Shown piece by piece: positions 25,892 to 34,269 of a stretch of DNA of 64,000 bases (the first letter of the stretch is position 1; each line of letters opens with the position of its first letter). This stretch comes from Sulfobacillus benefaciens. GTDB lineage: Bacteria; Bacillota; Sulfobacillia; Sulfobacillales; Sulfobacillaceae. Both the position numbers and the translations under genes were made by a program. Below the pieces are notes generated by a model that was not told the DNA's origin, searched no databases, and saw only the letters and a program-made list of their open reading frames with translations. Location of the stretch: positions 52,743-116,742 of the forward strand of contig PXYW01000004.1 of the NCBI GenBank assembly GCA_003023695.1, read 5' to 3'.

Positions 25892-26026
25892 ATGGTTAAG
25901 AGAATCGCTCTGATTGGACTGGCGCTGGGGGTTTTGCTGTTAGGCTCCCTTCCCGCTTTTGCGGCCACGGCCGCCCCCAGTCACGGCGTCCACACCAACG
26001 GTCCTGTATGGTATTGGGACGACTAG
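25892..26026 (+). CDS. 44-residue secreted peptide under c-di-GMP control
   Basis: The ATG at 25892 follows AAAGGAG by 8 nt. The product is a basic start (MVKR), a hydrophobic core, a signal-peptidase site after AFA, and a mature peptide of about 20 residues ending HTNGPVWYWDD. It has no cysteine, and no known family was recognised. Export and a Trp/Asp-rich tail suggest a signal, surface or matrix peptide. It sits between a GEMM riboswitch and a perfect hairpin, so it can be expressed as its own short mRNA, with leakage into the kinase gene downstream. Confidence 0.8.
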   Translation: MVKRIALIGLALGVLLLGSLPAFAATAAPSHGVHTNGPVWYWDD

Positions 26027-26028
26027 CC

Positions 26029-26053
26029 ACAGGCAGGAGGCTCTCCTGCCTGT
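26029..26053 (+). terminator. Perfect hairpin after the peptide gene
   Basis: ACAGGCAGGAG (26029-26039) and its exact complement (26043-26053) form an 11-bp stem with a GCT loop, 2 nt after the peptide stop. No T-run follows, so it may be an mRNA 3'-end stabiliser or partial terminator that sets the ratio of peptide to kinase. Confidence 0.6.
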
Positions 26054-26081
26054 CACACCGACAGATAAGGCTGGTAATCAC

Positions 26082-26771
26082 ATGGAGCACTCCGCAAATC
26101 CGGATTTTTCGCTGATTGATCCCGAGGATTGGGGCATCCGTCTCGTGGAAGAAGAGAGACGGCGCATCGCCCGCGACTTGCATGATGGACCGATTCAAGT
26201 GCTGATTAACTTGAGCATGCGGCTTCAGATTATTCAGCGAATGTTACTCACCGATAGTGAATTGGCGAAGGACGAACTCGACCGCAGCCAGCAGCGACTG
26301 ATCGGATCAATCAACGAAATTCGCCAACTGATCTATGATCTCCAACCTGTTGCTATTGATGAAATTGGACTATATGCTGCCATTGAAGCACTGGCGACAC
26401 GGGCACAAAAGGATTGGGGCCTGGTCTCTACCGTAGTGCTCCCTGACGTTGCCGATATTGGGCTAACGCCTGCTAAAACTATCGCTGTCTATCGATTAAT
26501 ACAAGAAGCCATAAATAACATCCATAAGCACTCCCACGCTGAACATGCTGCGATTTCCATTGCCTTGGATCCTTCGCAACTCATCATTACTATTGCCGAC
26601 GATGGCATTGGCTTTGATCCATCAGAAACTACTGAAGGCCACTTTGGTCTTAGTGGGATGACGGACCGCATACAATATTTAGGCGGATCGGCGCATATTG
26701 AATCTGCTCCAGGATCTGGGTCAACACTAACTTTTACCGTACCTAGAGGGCCCTATGGATCCCAGGTGTGA
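26082..26771 (+). CDS. Soluble NarL-type (HisKA_3) histidine kinase
   Basis: A 229-residue kinase core. The H-box is RRRIARDLHDGPIQVL (His about residue 34), followed by HATPase motifs: LIQEAINNIHKHSHA, DDGIGFDP and GLSGMTDRI. There is almost no sensor region and no membrane segment, so input probably comes from a partner. The start at 26082 is supported by position after the hairpin and by AAGG upstream, though the site is weak. Its stop overlaps the TPR/HD-GYP gene by 17 nt, making that protein a likely sensor or adaptor. Confidence 0.85.
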   Translation: MEHSANPDFSLIDPEDWGIRLVEEERRRIARDLHDGPIQVLINLSMRLQIIQRMLLTDSELAKDELDRSQQRLIGSINEIRQLIYDLQPVAIDEIGLYAAIEALATRAQKDWGLVSTVVLPDVADIGLTPAKTIAVYRLIQEAINNIHKHSHAEHAAISIALDPSQLIITIADDGIGFDPSETTEGHFGLSGMTDRIQYLGGSAHIESAPGSGSTLTFTVPRGPYGSQV

Positions 26772-28212
26772 GAAATTGTGGCAGCAAGGACAGTTATGGT
26801 ATCGTCAAGGTTGGATGCAAGCTGCCCGCGAAGCACTGGAGGCAACCTTTAACCTTTGTTCCGAGATCCCTTTATTTAGAGCACAAGCCGCAGACCTATT
26901 AGGGCGCATTGCCGTCAGAGAAAACCGATTCACTACCGGATCCAATTGGTTTCGGTGGGGTTTAAAGGTCCTAGACACCGAGGCCGATAATGCCCTGGCG
27001 TTTGCCATGCAAGTACGCCTCTATATGGCGATGGCCGCAGATGGTCACGTAGATCGCGCCATTCGCAGCATGCAACAATTAGAGCCCTATGCAGCAATGC
27101 GGACGGCACGTCAACAAGCCATTTTCCACATGAACTTTGCGGTTATGTACATGCAAAATGAGTTCTACCTTCAAGCCTTGGCCCGCCTGACCAAAGCTGA
27201 GTCCCGCCTCATCTTTCAAGAAGACGTGGCAGAGCTGGGCTATGCCCTGCATACGAACTTAGGAGTCGTGCTCATAGAGTTGTCCCATTGGGACCAAGCG
27301 CAAGACCACCTGCGCAAAGCCCTGAGCTTCACGACAGGACCCGGCATTCATGCTATAAACGAACTGACCCGAGTGGCACAGCTTACAGGAAAAGACGATC
27401 TAGCCTATCAATTTGCCACCCAAGCCATGCACGGCATGTGGGGGACCCTATTGATATTTGAAAAAAGCGAGTTGGCCCACCTCTGCGAAATATTGGCGCG
27501 TCTCGCCACCCACTGGGGCGCGTTCTCATTAAAAAGCCAATTATTGGACACCTCGCAAACGCTCTACGGCCAACTTGGCATGTGGCGCCAATGGCGTCGT
27601 CTGCAAGTCGACACTGACCTTGTCAGCCATCACAATAGTATCCCCCTTACCCCTTTTGTAAAAGAGGTGACGCGGTTCGCTCAACTATTGCAAGCCATGT
27701 TGGCCCAAGATATTTTAGATCCCAAATTCCCTCTCCTAGCCGATGTACGCACCCAAGTCGCACATGCCCTGGCAAAACAGGCCCAGTGGGATGCAGAAAC
27801 GCGCGAGCATCTGAATTTAGTCTGCCGGCTCGCTGACTATGGCCTTACCGCAATTGATTACGAGGTAGTCAAAAACCCTCATCAATCCTCCACTTCGTGG
27901 GCCCGCTATCAACAGCATCCAGCCCTATCGCTGAGACTTTTGCAATCATTGCAACTGCCAGCAGCCGTGACCAACGGTATTATGGATCATCATGAACAGC
28001 CCAACGGCAAGGGATTTCCTGAAGGAAAATCGGAATCCCACATTTCTGAAATCGCGCTCGTATTTGCCGTTGCCCACGCCTATGCCTGGCAAGTCGCCTA
28101 CTTAGGAATCAACCACACGCAAGCGTTAAACGAGGTCCAAAGCCAGGCTGGCCTTTCCCTAGCAACCGAGTGGACAACACGTCTGGTATCCCTTTTCACA
28201 ACAGAAACGTAG
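26755..28212 (+). CDS. TPR-like protein with degenerate HD-GYP domain
   Basis: A 485-residue cytoplasmic protein. Residues about 1-290 are helical repeats with TPR character (for example YALHTNLGVVLIELSHWDQA). Residues about 330-480 follow the HD-GYP layout: MDHHEQPNGKGFPEG matches the HHExxxGxGYP block with GFP for GYP, but the first metal motif reads RLADYGLTAI where HDIGK is expected, losing the HD pair. It is thus probably not an active c-di-GMP phosphodiesterase and may bind ligand or protein. It overlaps the kinase gene and lies downstream of a c-di-GMP riboswitch. Confidence 0.7.
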   Translation: MDPRCEKLWQQGQLWYRQGWMQAAREALEATFNLCSEIPLFRAQAADLLGRIAVRENRFTTGSNWFRWGLKVLDTEADNALAFAMQVRLYMAMAADGHVDRAIRSMQQLEPYAAMRTARQQAIFHMNFAVMYMQNEFYLQALARLTKAESRLIFQEDVAELGYALHTNLGVVLIELSHWDQAQDHLRKALSFTTGPGIHAINELTRVAQLTGKDDLAYQFATQAMHGMWGTLLIFEKSELAHLCEILARLATHWGAFSLKSQLLDTSQTLYGQLGMWRQWRRLQVDTDLVSHHNSIPLTPFVKEVTRFAQLLQAMLAQDILDPKFPLLADVRTQVAHALAKQAQWDAETREHLNLVCRLADYGLTAIDYEVVKNPHQSSTSWARYQQHPALSLRLLQSLQLPAAVTNGIMDHHEQPNGKGFPEGKSESHISEIALVFAVAHAYAWQVAYLGINHTQALNEVQSQAGLSLATEWTTRLVSLFTTET

Positions 28213-28372
28213 CCCAATCCCCAAGCCATCGCCATGTATGAAGCCGTTCATTCTTAATCCTAAGACGTGGCATATCATTCCATAAAGGCATGCGGTGCAA
28301 CACGTCCAGTTCAATGAAAAACTGTGCAATACTGCCATAAATTTTACAAAACATTGGGCGCATTGCTCAAGG

Positions 28373-28564
28373 GATTCGCCACTCCTATCGCGAATCTAGA
28401 GTTTTAGTGGATGGAATCCACAACTCCAATGGGTGCATTGGTGGTACGCGGTAAACCGAATACAAGCAACAGCGTGTCGGCCATTCTTCATTACACACCG
28501 CGACAACATTGTCGCGCTGAAGCGTACCGCCCATTAGACGTGTGTAATGAGGTCAAAGAAAGGG
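28373..28564 (+). promoter_or_regulatory. Structured 5' leader RNA, possible new riboswitch
   Basis: Three stacked structures precede the saccharopine-dehydrogenase-family gene: GATTCGC/GCGAATC (28373-28379 with 28390-28396); GAGTT-TTA-GTGGAT/ATCCAC-AACTC (28399-28426); and an 11-bp stem TCATTACACAC/GTGTGTAATGA (28488-28498 with 28540-28550) enclosing the hairpin CGCGACAA/TTGTCGCG (28499-28516). GTGGTACGC (28441-28449) also complements GCGTACCGC (28522-28530) inside the big stem with one G-U, giving a possible pseudoknot. The outer stem ends 6 nt before AAAGAAAGGGG. It does not match a class I can recognise, including lysine. Confidence 0.6.
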
Positions 28565-28570
28565 GCATTT

Positions 28571-29818
28571 ATGAGTACCGATCAAAAACGCGGAGTAATG
28601 GTCTTAGGTGCAGGCGGAGTAGGGGAAGTAGTGGCCAAGGGCCTGCAACGCATACCTGCGATAACGTCAATCACTGTCGCAGACATTTCGGAAGCGAGAG
28701 CTCAAGCTGTAGTGTCTTCCCTAAACGATCCCCGAGCACATTCAGTTCAAGTTGACGCTCGTGATATCAATGCGGTATTTAATGCAATTCCCGCTGACTG
28801 CGGCATTGTCATTCACGCCGGAATTCCGCGGTTTAATTTGCTGGTGATGGAAGCCTGCCTTAGAGCAGGCGTGCATTATATGGATATGGCCGCAGACGGC
28901 CCCGTGGAATTACCAGGACTCGTTACCGTTCAGCAGCAAATTAAAGAATATGATCAACGTTTTAAAGAAAAGGGCCTACTGGCTTTGTTGGGAATCGGCG
29001 TGGATCCAGGAGTCACCAACATTTTAGCCCGATGGGCTGTCGACCATTTAGCTACCGTTGAAGAAATCGTAGTCTATGATGGGGATAATTCCATGCTGAA
29101 GGCGAGTTACGCCTTTGCCCTCCCGTTTTCCCCAGACACTAGCATCGAAGAATGTCTCCAACCTCCTTTATCTTACATTAACGGGAAATTTGAGCTAGGA
29201 GCTCCTTTGGATACGGGGATAGAAACTTTCGATTTCCCAGAACCAGTAGGCCCATTGACGGTACGTACCGTCTCTCATGAAGAAGCCGGCACGCTTCCGG
29301 TCTACTTGCCTAACAAAGGGCTTACCCGTTGCGAATTTAAATACGCTTTACCCGACGACTATATCAATATCTTACGTGTATTGAAGACTCTCGGATTAGA
29401 CTCCGAAGAGGCCATTGACATCAAGGGCGTCAAAGTTGTGCCCCGTAATGTGGTCACCGCCCTGCTGCCCACTCCCACTGATTTGGCCAATGCATTTGAA
29501 GGCACCTCGTGTGTCGGCACCTGGGTGCGTGGCCAGACATATGAAGGCGATTTTGTCGAGTGGTATCTTTATACGTTAGGGTCACATGCAACAAGTTGGC
29601 AGGACATGGAAGCCAACGCCACCGTATGGCAAGCTGGCATTCCGTCAGTGGTTGCGGTGGAATTGATGCTCTCGGGAGAAATCACAGAAATTGGCGCGTT
29701 AGTCCCCGAACAGCTAAACCCCGAACCCTGGTTGCGAAAGTTACCGGAGTGGAAAATGCCCTTATATAAGCGGGAAGTGCGATCTTCAACCTTAAAAAGT
29801 GCGGAAGCCTTAGCGTAG
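28571..29818 (+). CDS. Saccharopine dehydrogenase family oxidoreductase
   Basis: A 415-residue NAD(P)-dependent protein. An N-terminal Rossmann motif (VLGAGGVGEVVAKGL) is followed by IGVDPGVTNILARWA, typical of the family that includes lysine 6-dehydrogenase and carboxynorspermidine dehydrogenase. The ATG at 28571 follows AAAGGGG; an upstream ATG at 28547 falls in the leader stem. Facing a polyamine transporter operon across a shared terminator, and near spermidine synthase, a role in lysine or polyamine metabolism is likely but unproven. Confidence 0.8.
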   Translation: MSTDQKRGVMVLGAGGVGEVVAKGLQRIPAITSITVADISEARAQAVVSSLNDPRAHSVQVDARDINAVFNAIPADCGIVIHAGIPRFNLLVMEACLRAGVHYMDMAADGPVELPGLVTVQQQIKEYDQRFKEKGLLALLGIGVDPGVTNILARWAVDHLATVEEIVVYDGDNSMLKASYAFALPFSPDTSIEECLQPPLSYINGKFELGAPLDTGIETFDFPEPVGPLTVRTVSHEEAGTLPVYLPNKGLTRCEFKYALPDDYINILRVLKTLGLDSEEAIDIKGVKVVPRNVVTALLPTPTDLANAFEGTSCVGTWVRGQTYEGDFVEWYLYTLGSHATSWQDMEANATVWQAGIPSVVAVELMLSGEITEIGALVPEQLNPEPWLRKLPEWKMPLYKREVRSSTLKSAEALA

Positions 29819-29829
29819 TTTCGCGGATA

Positions 29830-29875
29830 GAAAACCGTTTCCCCCCGTCACTGAGGGAGAAACGGTTTTCTTTTT
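29830..29875. terminator. Bidirectional terminator
   Basis: GAAAACCGTTTC (29830-29841) pairs exactly with GAAACGGTTTTC (29859-29870), followed by TTTTTC on the plus strand. On the minus strand the stem is followed by an A/T-mixed stretch. It lies between two convergent genes and should end both transcripts. Confidence 0.85.
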
Positions 29876-29884
29876 CGCCAAGCA

Positions 29885-30961
29885 TTACGATTGTTTAAAG
29901 TCGTCCCAAATGGTATTGAATTGCTCATTGGCGGACGCCGGAATCGCCGTCATGACTTCGCCTTTGTCGACCACCCATGCAGGCGGGTTGAGCCACGGAT
30001 TTGTCAAAAGACTCTTCTGGATATAAGGATCGGCCGCCGTGTTAGGGTCTGAGTATTCTTCAGCATTTTCCAATTCGGCGCTAATCTTGGGCGACAACAA
30101 GAAATTGATGAACAACTCAGCGGTATATTTATGTTGACAACTTGTAGGAATGATAAAATTGTCAAACCACTTGTTTACGCCTGACTTAGGAAATACCGGA
30201 ACAATCCAAGGGTCTTGGCTATACGCCAATGCCCCTTCCCCGCTCCATACGATTCCCGCTGTCGCTTCCCCGTTGAGCAATTGCACGTGAGGATCATTAC
30301 TGTTGAAGACCTTCACTTGGGAGCGAAATTGATCCAGCGTCTGCTGGGCTTGATTCAGTGCCGCCGAGTTAGTGTCGTTCAAATTATGTCCGTTGATCAT
30401 CAACGCAATGCCCACCAACGTGCGCGGCGAATCTACGACCACAAGGTTATCCTTAAACGCCGGATTCAATAGACTCCGGTATCCGGTCACAGGGACATGA
30501 ACTTCATGAGTATTTACCGCAATGGGCACGGTACCCCATAAGTAGGGCACTGAATAAACGCTGTGGGGATCAAAGGCTAAATTGCGAAAAGGGGGCGCGA
30601 TATTCTTGAAGTTGGGGATATCCGAAAAATTCAGCTTGTCCAAGAGTCCCAGCTTGATCATGGTTTGTACCATATAATCACTGGCAACTGCCACGTCAAA
30701 CTGTTGGCCGGCCTGCATCTTAGCCAACAACTCCGCGTTGCTGGGATAAGTCGAATAGTTGATATGGACATGGTACTTATTCTCGAATTGGTGCAGAATT
30801 TCATGGGGCAAGTAGGCAGCAAAGTTTCCTACGTTAAGCACGGGAGAAATGGTGTGCGCATTGGAAGATGGCGAAGCACTACTTCCACATCCTGCAAGAG
30901 TCGAGGCTAATAGCACAGTGCTCGCTAGAGCCGGCCAAAGCGGTTTATGCATTGATGACAA
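29885..30961 (-). CDS. potD: Spermidine/putrescine-binding lipoprotein
   Basis: A 358-residue periplasmic-type solute-binding protein with a lipobox (STLAGC, Cys about 25). Fold landmarks of the PotD family are visible: NVGNFAAYLPHEIL, the VAVASDYMVQTM region, NLAFDPHSVYSVPYLWGT and GIVWSGEGALAY. It would capture extracellular polyamines for the PotABC transporter. AAGGAGG precedes the ATG. It is the last gene of the leftward potABCD-type operon, about 100 nt after potC, an arrangement that allows extra expression of the binding protein. Confidence 0.9.
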   Translation of the reverse strand: MSSMHKPLWPALASTVLLASTLAGCGSSASPSSNAHTISPVLNVGNFAAYLPHEILHQFENKYHVHINYSTYPSNAELLAKMQAGQQFDVAVASDYMVQTMIKLGLLDKLNFSDIPNFKNIAPPFRNLAFDPHSVYSVPYLWGTVPIAVNTHEVHVPVTGYRSLLNPAFKDNLVVVDSPRTLVGIALMINGHNLNDTNSAALNQAQQTLDQFRSQVKVFNSNDPHVQLLNGEATAGIVWSGEGALAYSQDPWIVPVFPKSGVNKWFDNFIIPTSCQHKYTAELFINFLLSPKISAELENAEEYSDPNTAADPYIQKSLLTNPWLNPPAWVVDKGEVMTAIPASANEQFNTIWDDFKQS

Positions 30962-31062
30962 TCCTCCTTAGTATCAACAGAATAGGTAAATCGAAGACAG
31001 CTGCATTGGAACCAGTTCAGAAATATCTGCTGGCGGCTCACCCCCCTTGCTAAACGTTTGTC

Positions 31063-31878
31063 TCATAAAGTCTGTGCCCGTTTGCGCTGCTCCCGTTGAC
31101 CCACAAACACAATCGCTAGTGTAGCCAAGACAATGACCGTAGATAAGGCATTAACCGACGGGTTTACGCCATGGCGAAGCATGCCATAAATTTGCACTGG
31201 CAACGGCGTATTGCCTGACCCGTCCAGAAAGAAACTCGTGGTAAAATCATCAAAGGATTGAGAGAAAGACAACAACGCGCCAACAATGATTCCCGGCAGG
31301 ATCACCGGCACCGTCACACGCCACAACGTCTGCAGCTCGCTTGCTCCCAAATCACGGGCCGCCTCCTCCAAAGTCGTATCAAACCCCGCCATTGAAGCGC
31401 GGACAACGAGAACCACATAGGGAATGGTGAACGTGGTGTGGCCGATAACCATCGCCGGTACTCCCAAAGGCACCCCAATATGAGGCAGATAGATCAATAA
31501 TGAAACGGCCATCACAATTTCCGGAATAACGATGGGGACATAAAGAAAATAAATGAGCGCTTTCTTGCCCCAAAAATTGTATCGATGCAGTGCAATTCCG
31601 CCGAGGGTCCCTAATATGGTAGAAATCACCGTTTGGATAATTCCCACCTCGACGCTAATAACCAACGAGTGCAACAATGTCGGTTCTTGCAGCAGCACCC
31701 GATACCACTCGAATGTGAAGCCAGTCCATAGCGCACTTAAATATGAGGTGTTAAAGGAAAAGATAATCAAAACAATAATGGGCACATAGAGAAACGAAAG
31801 CACTAAAATCAGAATGGTTTGCTGAATCCAAAGATTTGACAGGGATTGCCTACGAGGACGAGCCGCCATGGTGGCCAT
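31063..31878 (-). CDS. potC: Spermidine/putrescine ABC transporter permease
   Basis: A 271-residue permease with six membrane segments. The EAA loop reads EEAARDLGASELQTLWRVTVP, with 21 residues spanning the site that contacts the ATPase: its core EAARDLGAS is the standard motif. The start overlaps the potB stop (TAATG), indicating coupled translation, with GGAGGG upstream. Pairs with PotB to form the channel for polyamine import. Confidence 0.92.
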   Translation of the reverse strand: MATMAARPRRQSLSNLWIQQTILILVLSFLYVPIIVLIIFSFNTSYLSALWTGFTFEWYRVLLQEPTLLHSLVISVEVGIIQTVISTILGTLGGIALHRYNFWGKKALIYFLYVPIVIPEIVMAVSLLIYLPHIGVPLGVPAMVIGHTTFTIPYVVLVVRASMAGFDTTLEEAARDLGASELQTLWRVTVPVILPGIIVGALLSFSQSFDDFTTSFFLDGSGNTPLPVQIYGMLRHGVNPSVNALSTVIVLATLAIVFVGQREQRKRAQTL

Positions 31879-32804
31879 TAAGCGTTACCCTCCTCTAAAA
31901 AGGCGTTGTTCATATATCGAGAACTGAAACCAATCAGCAGCAACGTGATCACAATCACGAGAGCTGAAGCGGCGGCCCCAAACGGCCAGTTGTCTGCGGC
32001 AAGAAATTGGGATTCAATAAAGTTTCCCACTAACACTACGCCGCCACCGCCCATTAATAGTGGAATAAAGAATGTTCCCAGAGTTGGGATAAAGACCAGA
32101 AGACTACCTGTGGCGATGCCGGGGATCGTGAGCGGCGCAACCACCCGCCAAAACGTTTTGCTGGCACCAGCCCCCAGGTCACGGCTGGCTTCCATATATT
32201 CAGGATGATCCATGACACCCTGCAAGGATGCATAAAGGGGAAGGATCATATAGGGGAGCATGCTGTAAAACTGGCCAAGATACGTGGCGCCCAAAGTATA
32301 AAGCATGTTGAGAGGTTGGTGGATAATGTGAAAATCGAGCAGTACCGAATTGATAAATCCTTCGGTGCTAATAAGAAACATGAGGGCAAAAGTGCGAATC
32401 AGCGAACTGGTCCAAAACGGTACAATGACTAAAAACAATAATATTAGCTTGCGTCTAGCTGGCGACGTCGCGATGATATAAGCAAATGGGTAGGCCACCA
32501 CTAGACACACGGCTGTCACTATCACGGAAAATATCAGCGAATCAACAATGACCTTAAATTCGATCCAATGGAACAGGAGGTGGTAATTCGCAAGAGTAAA
32601 ATGATAAACGATCCCGCCATAACCTCCGACTTGCATAAAACTTATAAACAGCATGTATAGGTTAGGAATGCCGAAGAATACAATCATCCACACCACGACA
32701 GGTAAGACTATTGCCCAGCGCTTTCGTTTGAGCCAAGCAATTGGCTGTCTTCGGACAGGGATTTGATTTCTTTCGGAAATGCGAGAGAGTGGTTGGGCTC
32801 CCAA
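31878..32804 (-). CDS. potB: Spermidine/putrescine ABC transporter permease
   Basis: A 308-residue inner-membrane permease with six predicted helices and the EAA motif EASRDLGAGASKTFWRV. The start is TTG 32804, 10 nt after GAGGAGG. This places its first 97 nt inside the 3' end of potA, a longer overlap than usual. The N-terminal 30 residues are polar and basic, so the exact start could lie further in. Forms the import channel with PotC. Confidence 0.9.
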   Translation of the reverse strand: MGAQPLSRISERNQIPVRRQPIAWLKRKRWAIVLPVVVWMIVFFGIPNLYMLFISFMQVGGYGGIVYHFTLANYHLLFHWIEFKVIVDSLIFSVIVTAVCLVVAYPFAYIIATSPARRKLILLFLVIVPFWTSSLIRTFALMFLISTEGFINSVLLDFHIIHQPLNMLYTLGATYLGQFYSMLPYMILPLYASLQGVMDHPEYMEASRDLGAGASKTFWRVVAPLTIPGIATGSLLVFIPTLGTFFIPLLMGGGGVVLVGNFIESQFLAADNWPFGAAASALVIVITLLLIGFSSRYMNNAFLEEGNA

Positions 32805-33838
32805 ATGACGTCAACCTCCTCTCCGATGGGAAATTCATCATTGCGGGTGCCATGGATCAAGCACTGGATCGTAAGTGCCTCATCGACGCGCACCCAAATA
32901 CGGATTAAAGAACCCGCAAAAATACGTTCCATGATGATTCCGCGACAAATAGGGGCGCCTACGGAGTCGCCAAGCCGAATGGCTTCGGGTCGAACACTAA
33001 GAACAACTGCGGAACCCACGGCATGGCCTTCAGCCACCGGAGCTTTGGTTAAAAAATGGCGGGTTTGAATGACCGAGTATCCCTTCACAATATCTACAAC
33101 GGTGCCGTCAAACAGGTTTGTCTCCCCGACAAAGCTAGCGACAGCCGCCGATGCCGGGTTGGCATACAATTCTTCAGGACTAGCGTATTGGAGTAACTCT
33201 CCGTGAGCCAATACCCCTATCCGATCCGACATGCTCATAGCCTCTTCCTGATCATGGGTTACATAGACAAAAGTAATTCCTAACTCTCGATGCAACCGTT
33301 TGAGTTCCAACTGCATTTCCTTGCGCAGCTTAAGGTCTAGAGCGCTTAATGGCTCGTCAAGCAGCAACACTTTTGGTCGATTAATAATGGCGCGGGCAAT
33401 GGCAACCCGCTGCTGCTGGCCCCCGCTGAGTTGACGAATACGCCGGGTAGCAAAAGCATCCAATCCCACCATGTTAAGGGATTCGCGCACCCGTTCCTTG
33501 ATAAGTTTTTCAGGGAATTTTTTAATACGCAGACCAAAAGCCACATTATCATAAACATTAAGATGAGGAAACAGTGCATAATTTTGAAACACCGAGTTGA
33601 CTGGGCGAAGATTTGCCGGCAACCCTGTCATGTCCACCCCGTCGATGGTCACGCGCCCTCCTGAGACTTCCTCAAACCCGGCAATCATGCGTAAAATGGT
33701 TGTCTTGCCGGAACCACTGGCTCCTAATAGGGTAACAAATTCCCCTTGATAGATATCCAACGAAAACTCTCGAATAACTTGTGTATGGGCAAAGTTTTTT
33801 GTCACACCATGAAGACCGATCATGACACTACCTGACAC
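32708..33838 (-). CDS. potA: Spermidine/putrescine ABC transporter ATPase
   Basis: A 376-residue ATPase: Walker A GASGSGKTT, Q-loop VFQNYALFPH, signature LSGGQQQRVAIARA, Walker B LLLDEPLSALD and switch His VTHDQEEAM. A C-terminal TOBE-like domain follows from about residue 240. GTG 33838 follows AAAGGAG by 8 nt. First gene of the potABCD-type operon; it powers polyamine uptake. The 3' end overlaps potB. Confidence 0.92.
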   Translation of the reverse strand: MSGSVMIGLHGVTKNFAHTQVIREFSLDIYQGEFVTLLGASGSGKTTILRMIAGFEEVSGGRVTIDGVDMTGLPANLRPVNSVFQNYALFPHLNVYDNVAFGLRIKKFPEKLIKERVRESLNMVGLDAFATRRIRQLSGGQQQRVAIARAIINRPKVLLLDEPLSALDLKLRKEMQLELKRLHRELGITFVYVTHDQEEAMSMSDRIGVLAHGELLQYASPEELYANPASAAVASFVGETNLFDGTVVDIVKGYSVIQTRHFLTKAPVAEGHAVGSAVVLSVRPEAIRLGDSVGAPICRGIIMERIFAGSLIRIWVRVDEALTIQCLIHGTRNDEFPIGEEVDVIWEPNHSLAFPKEIKSLSEDSQLLGSNESAGQ

Positions 33839-34269
33839 ATAGACGGCTCCTTTCCGTTCGTTGATCCAACATTCGCATTAAAAAATGTGTGTAATAAACA
33901 TGCTATTGCGAATTAGATTTCGATAGCCATTCTCGCAAAACCTTCATCACAATGAACAATACCGCGGAAGAAATTTCATCAACCTGCACATTTTACCGAT
34001 GCGGCGGATTCCCGATTCGCAAATATTGTCGATAAAATGCAGTCAATGATCGTCATAATAGGACGCGGCACCCCCTTTTGTCCAGAGAACCTCGCCTATG
34101 CAAAAAACTTTGTTTTCCTGGCGGAGAGGCGGATATCTGGGTTCTTGCTGTAGCCCCCATATTTCGTGGTATTCTTAACGGTGTATCAGCCGCGGTGATG
34201 AACTGTGACACCCGCCGCCACACACTGCGGCTATCATCATTAATGAGCACCCTTAAGGAGTGAGTAGGA
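33839..34269. other. Divergent intergenic region between potA and spermidine synthase
   Basis: About 430 nt without a supported gene; short frames on both strands lack ribosome sites. It must hold the divergent promoters for the transporter operon and the spermidine synthase gene, but no convincing consensus pair or known riboswitch was recognised. AAGGAG at 34256-34261 serves the spermidine synthase TTG start. Confidence 0.5.

Noticed and set aside
28399..28550. Considered a lysine riboswitch in front of the saccharopine-dehydrogenase-family gene
   Set aside because: The characteristic lysine-aptamer core and five-helix layout are absent; kept as an unclassified leader.
33839..34269. Considered a polyamine riboswitch or T-box upstream of spermidine synthase
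   Set aside because: No conserved T-box sequence or convincing nested helices were found in this gap.
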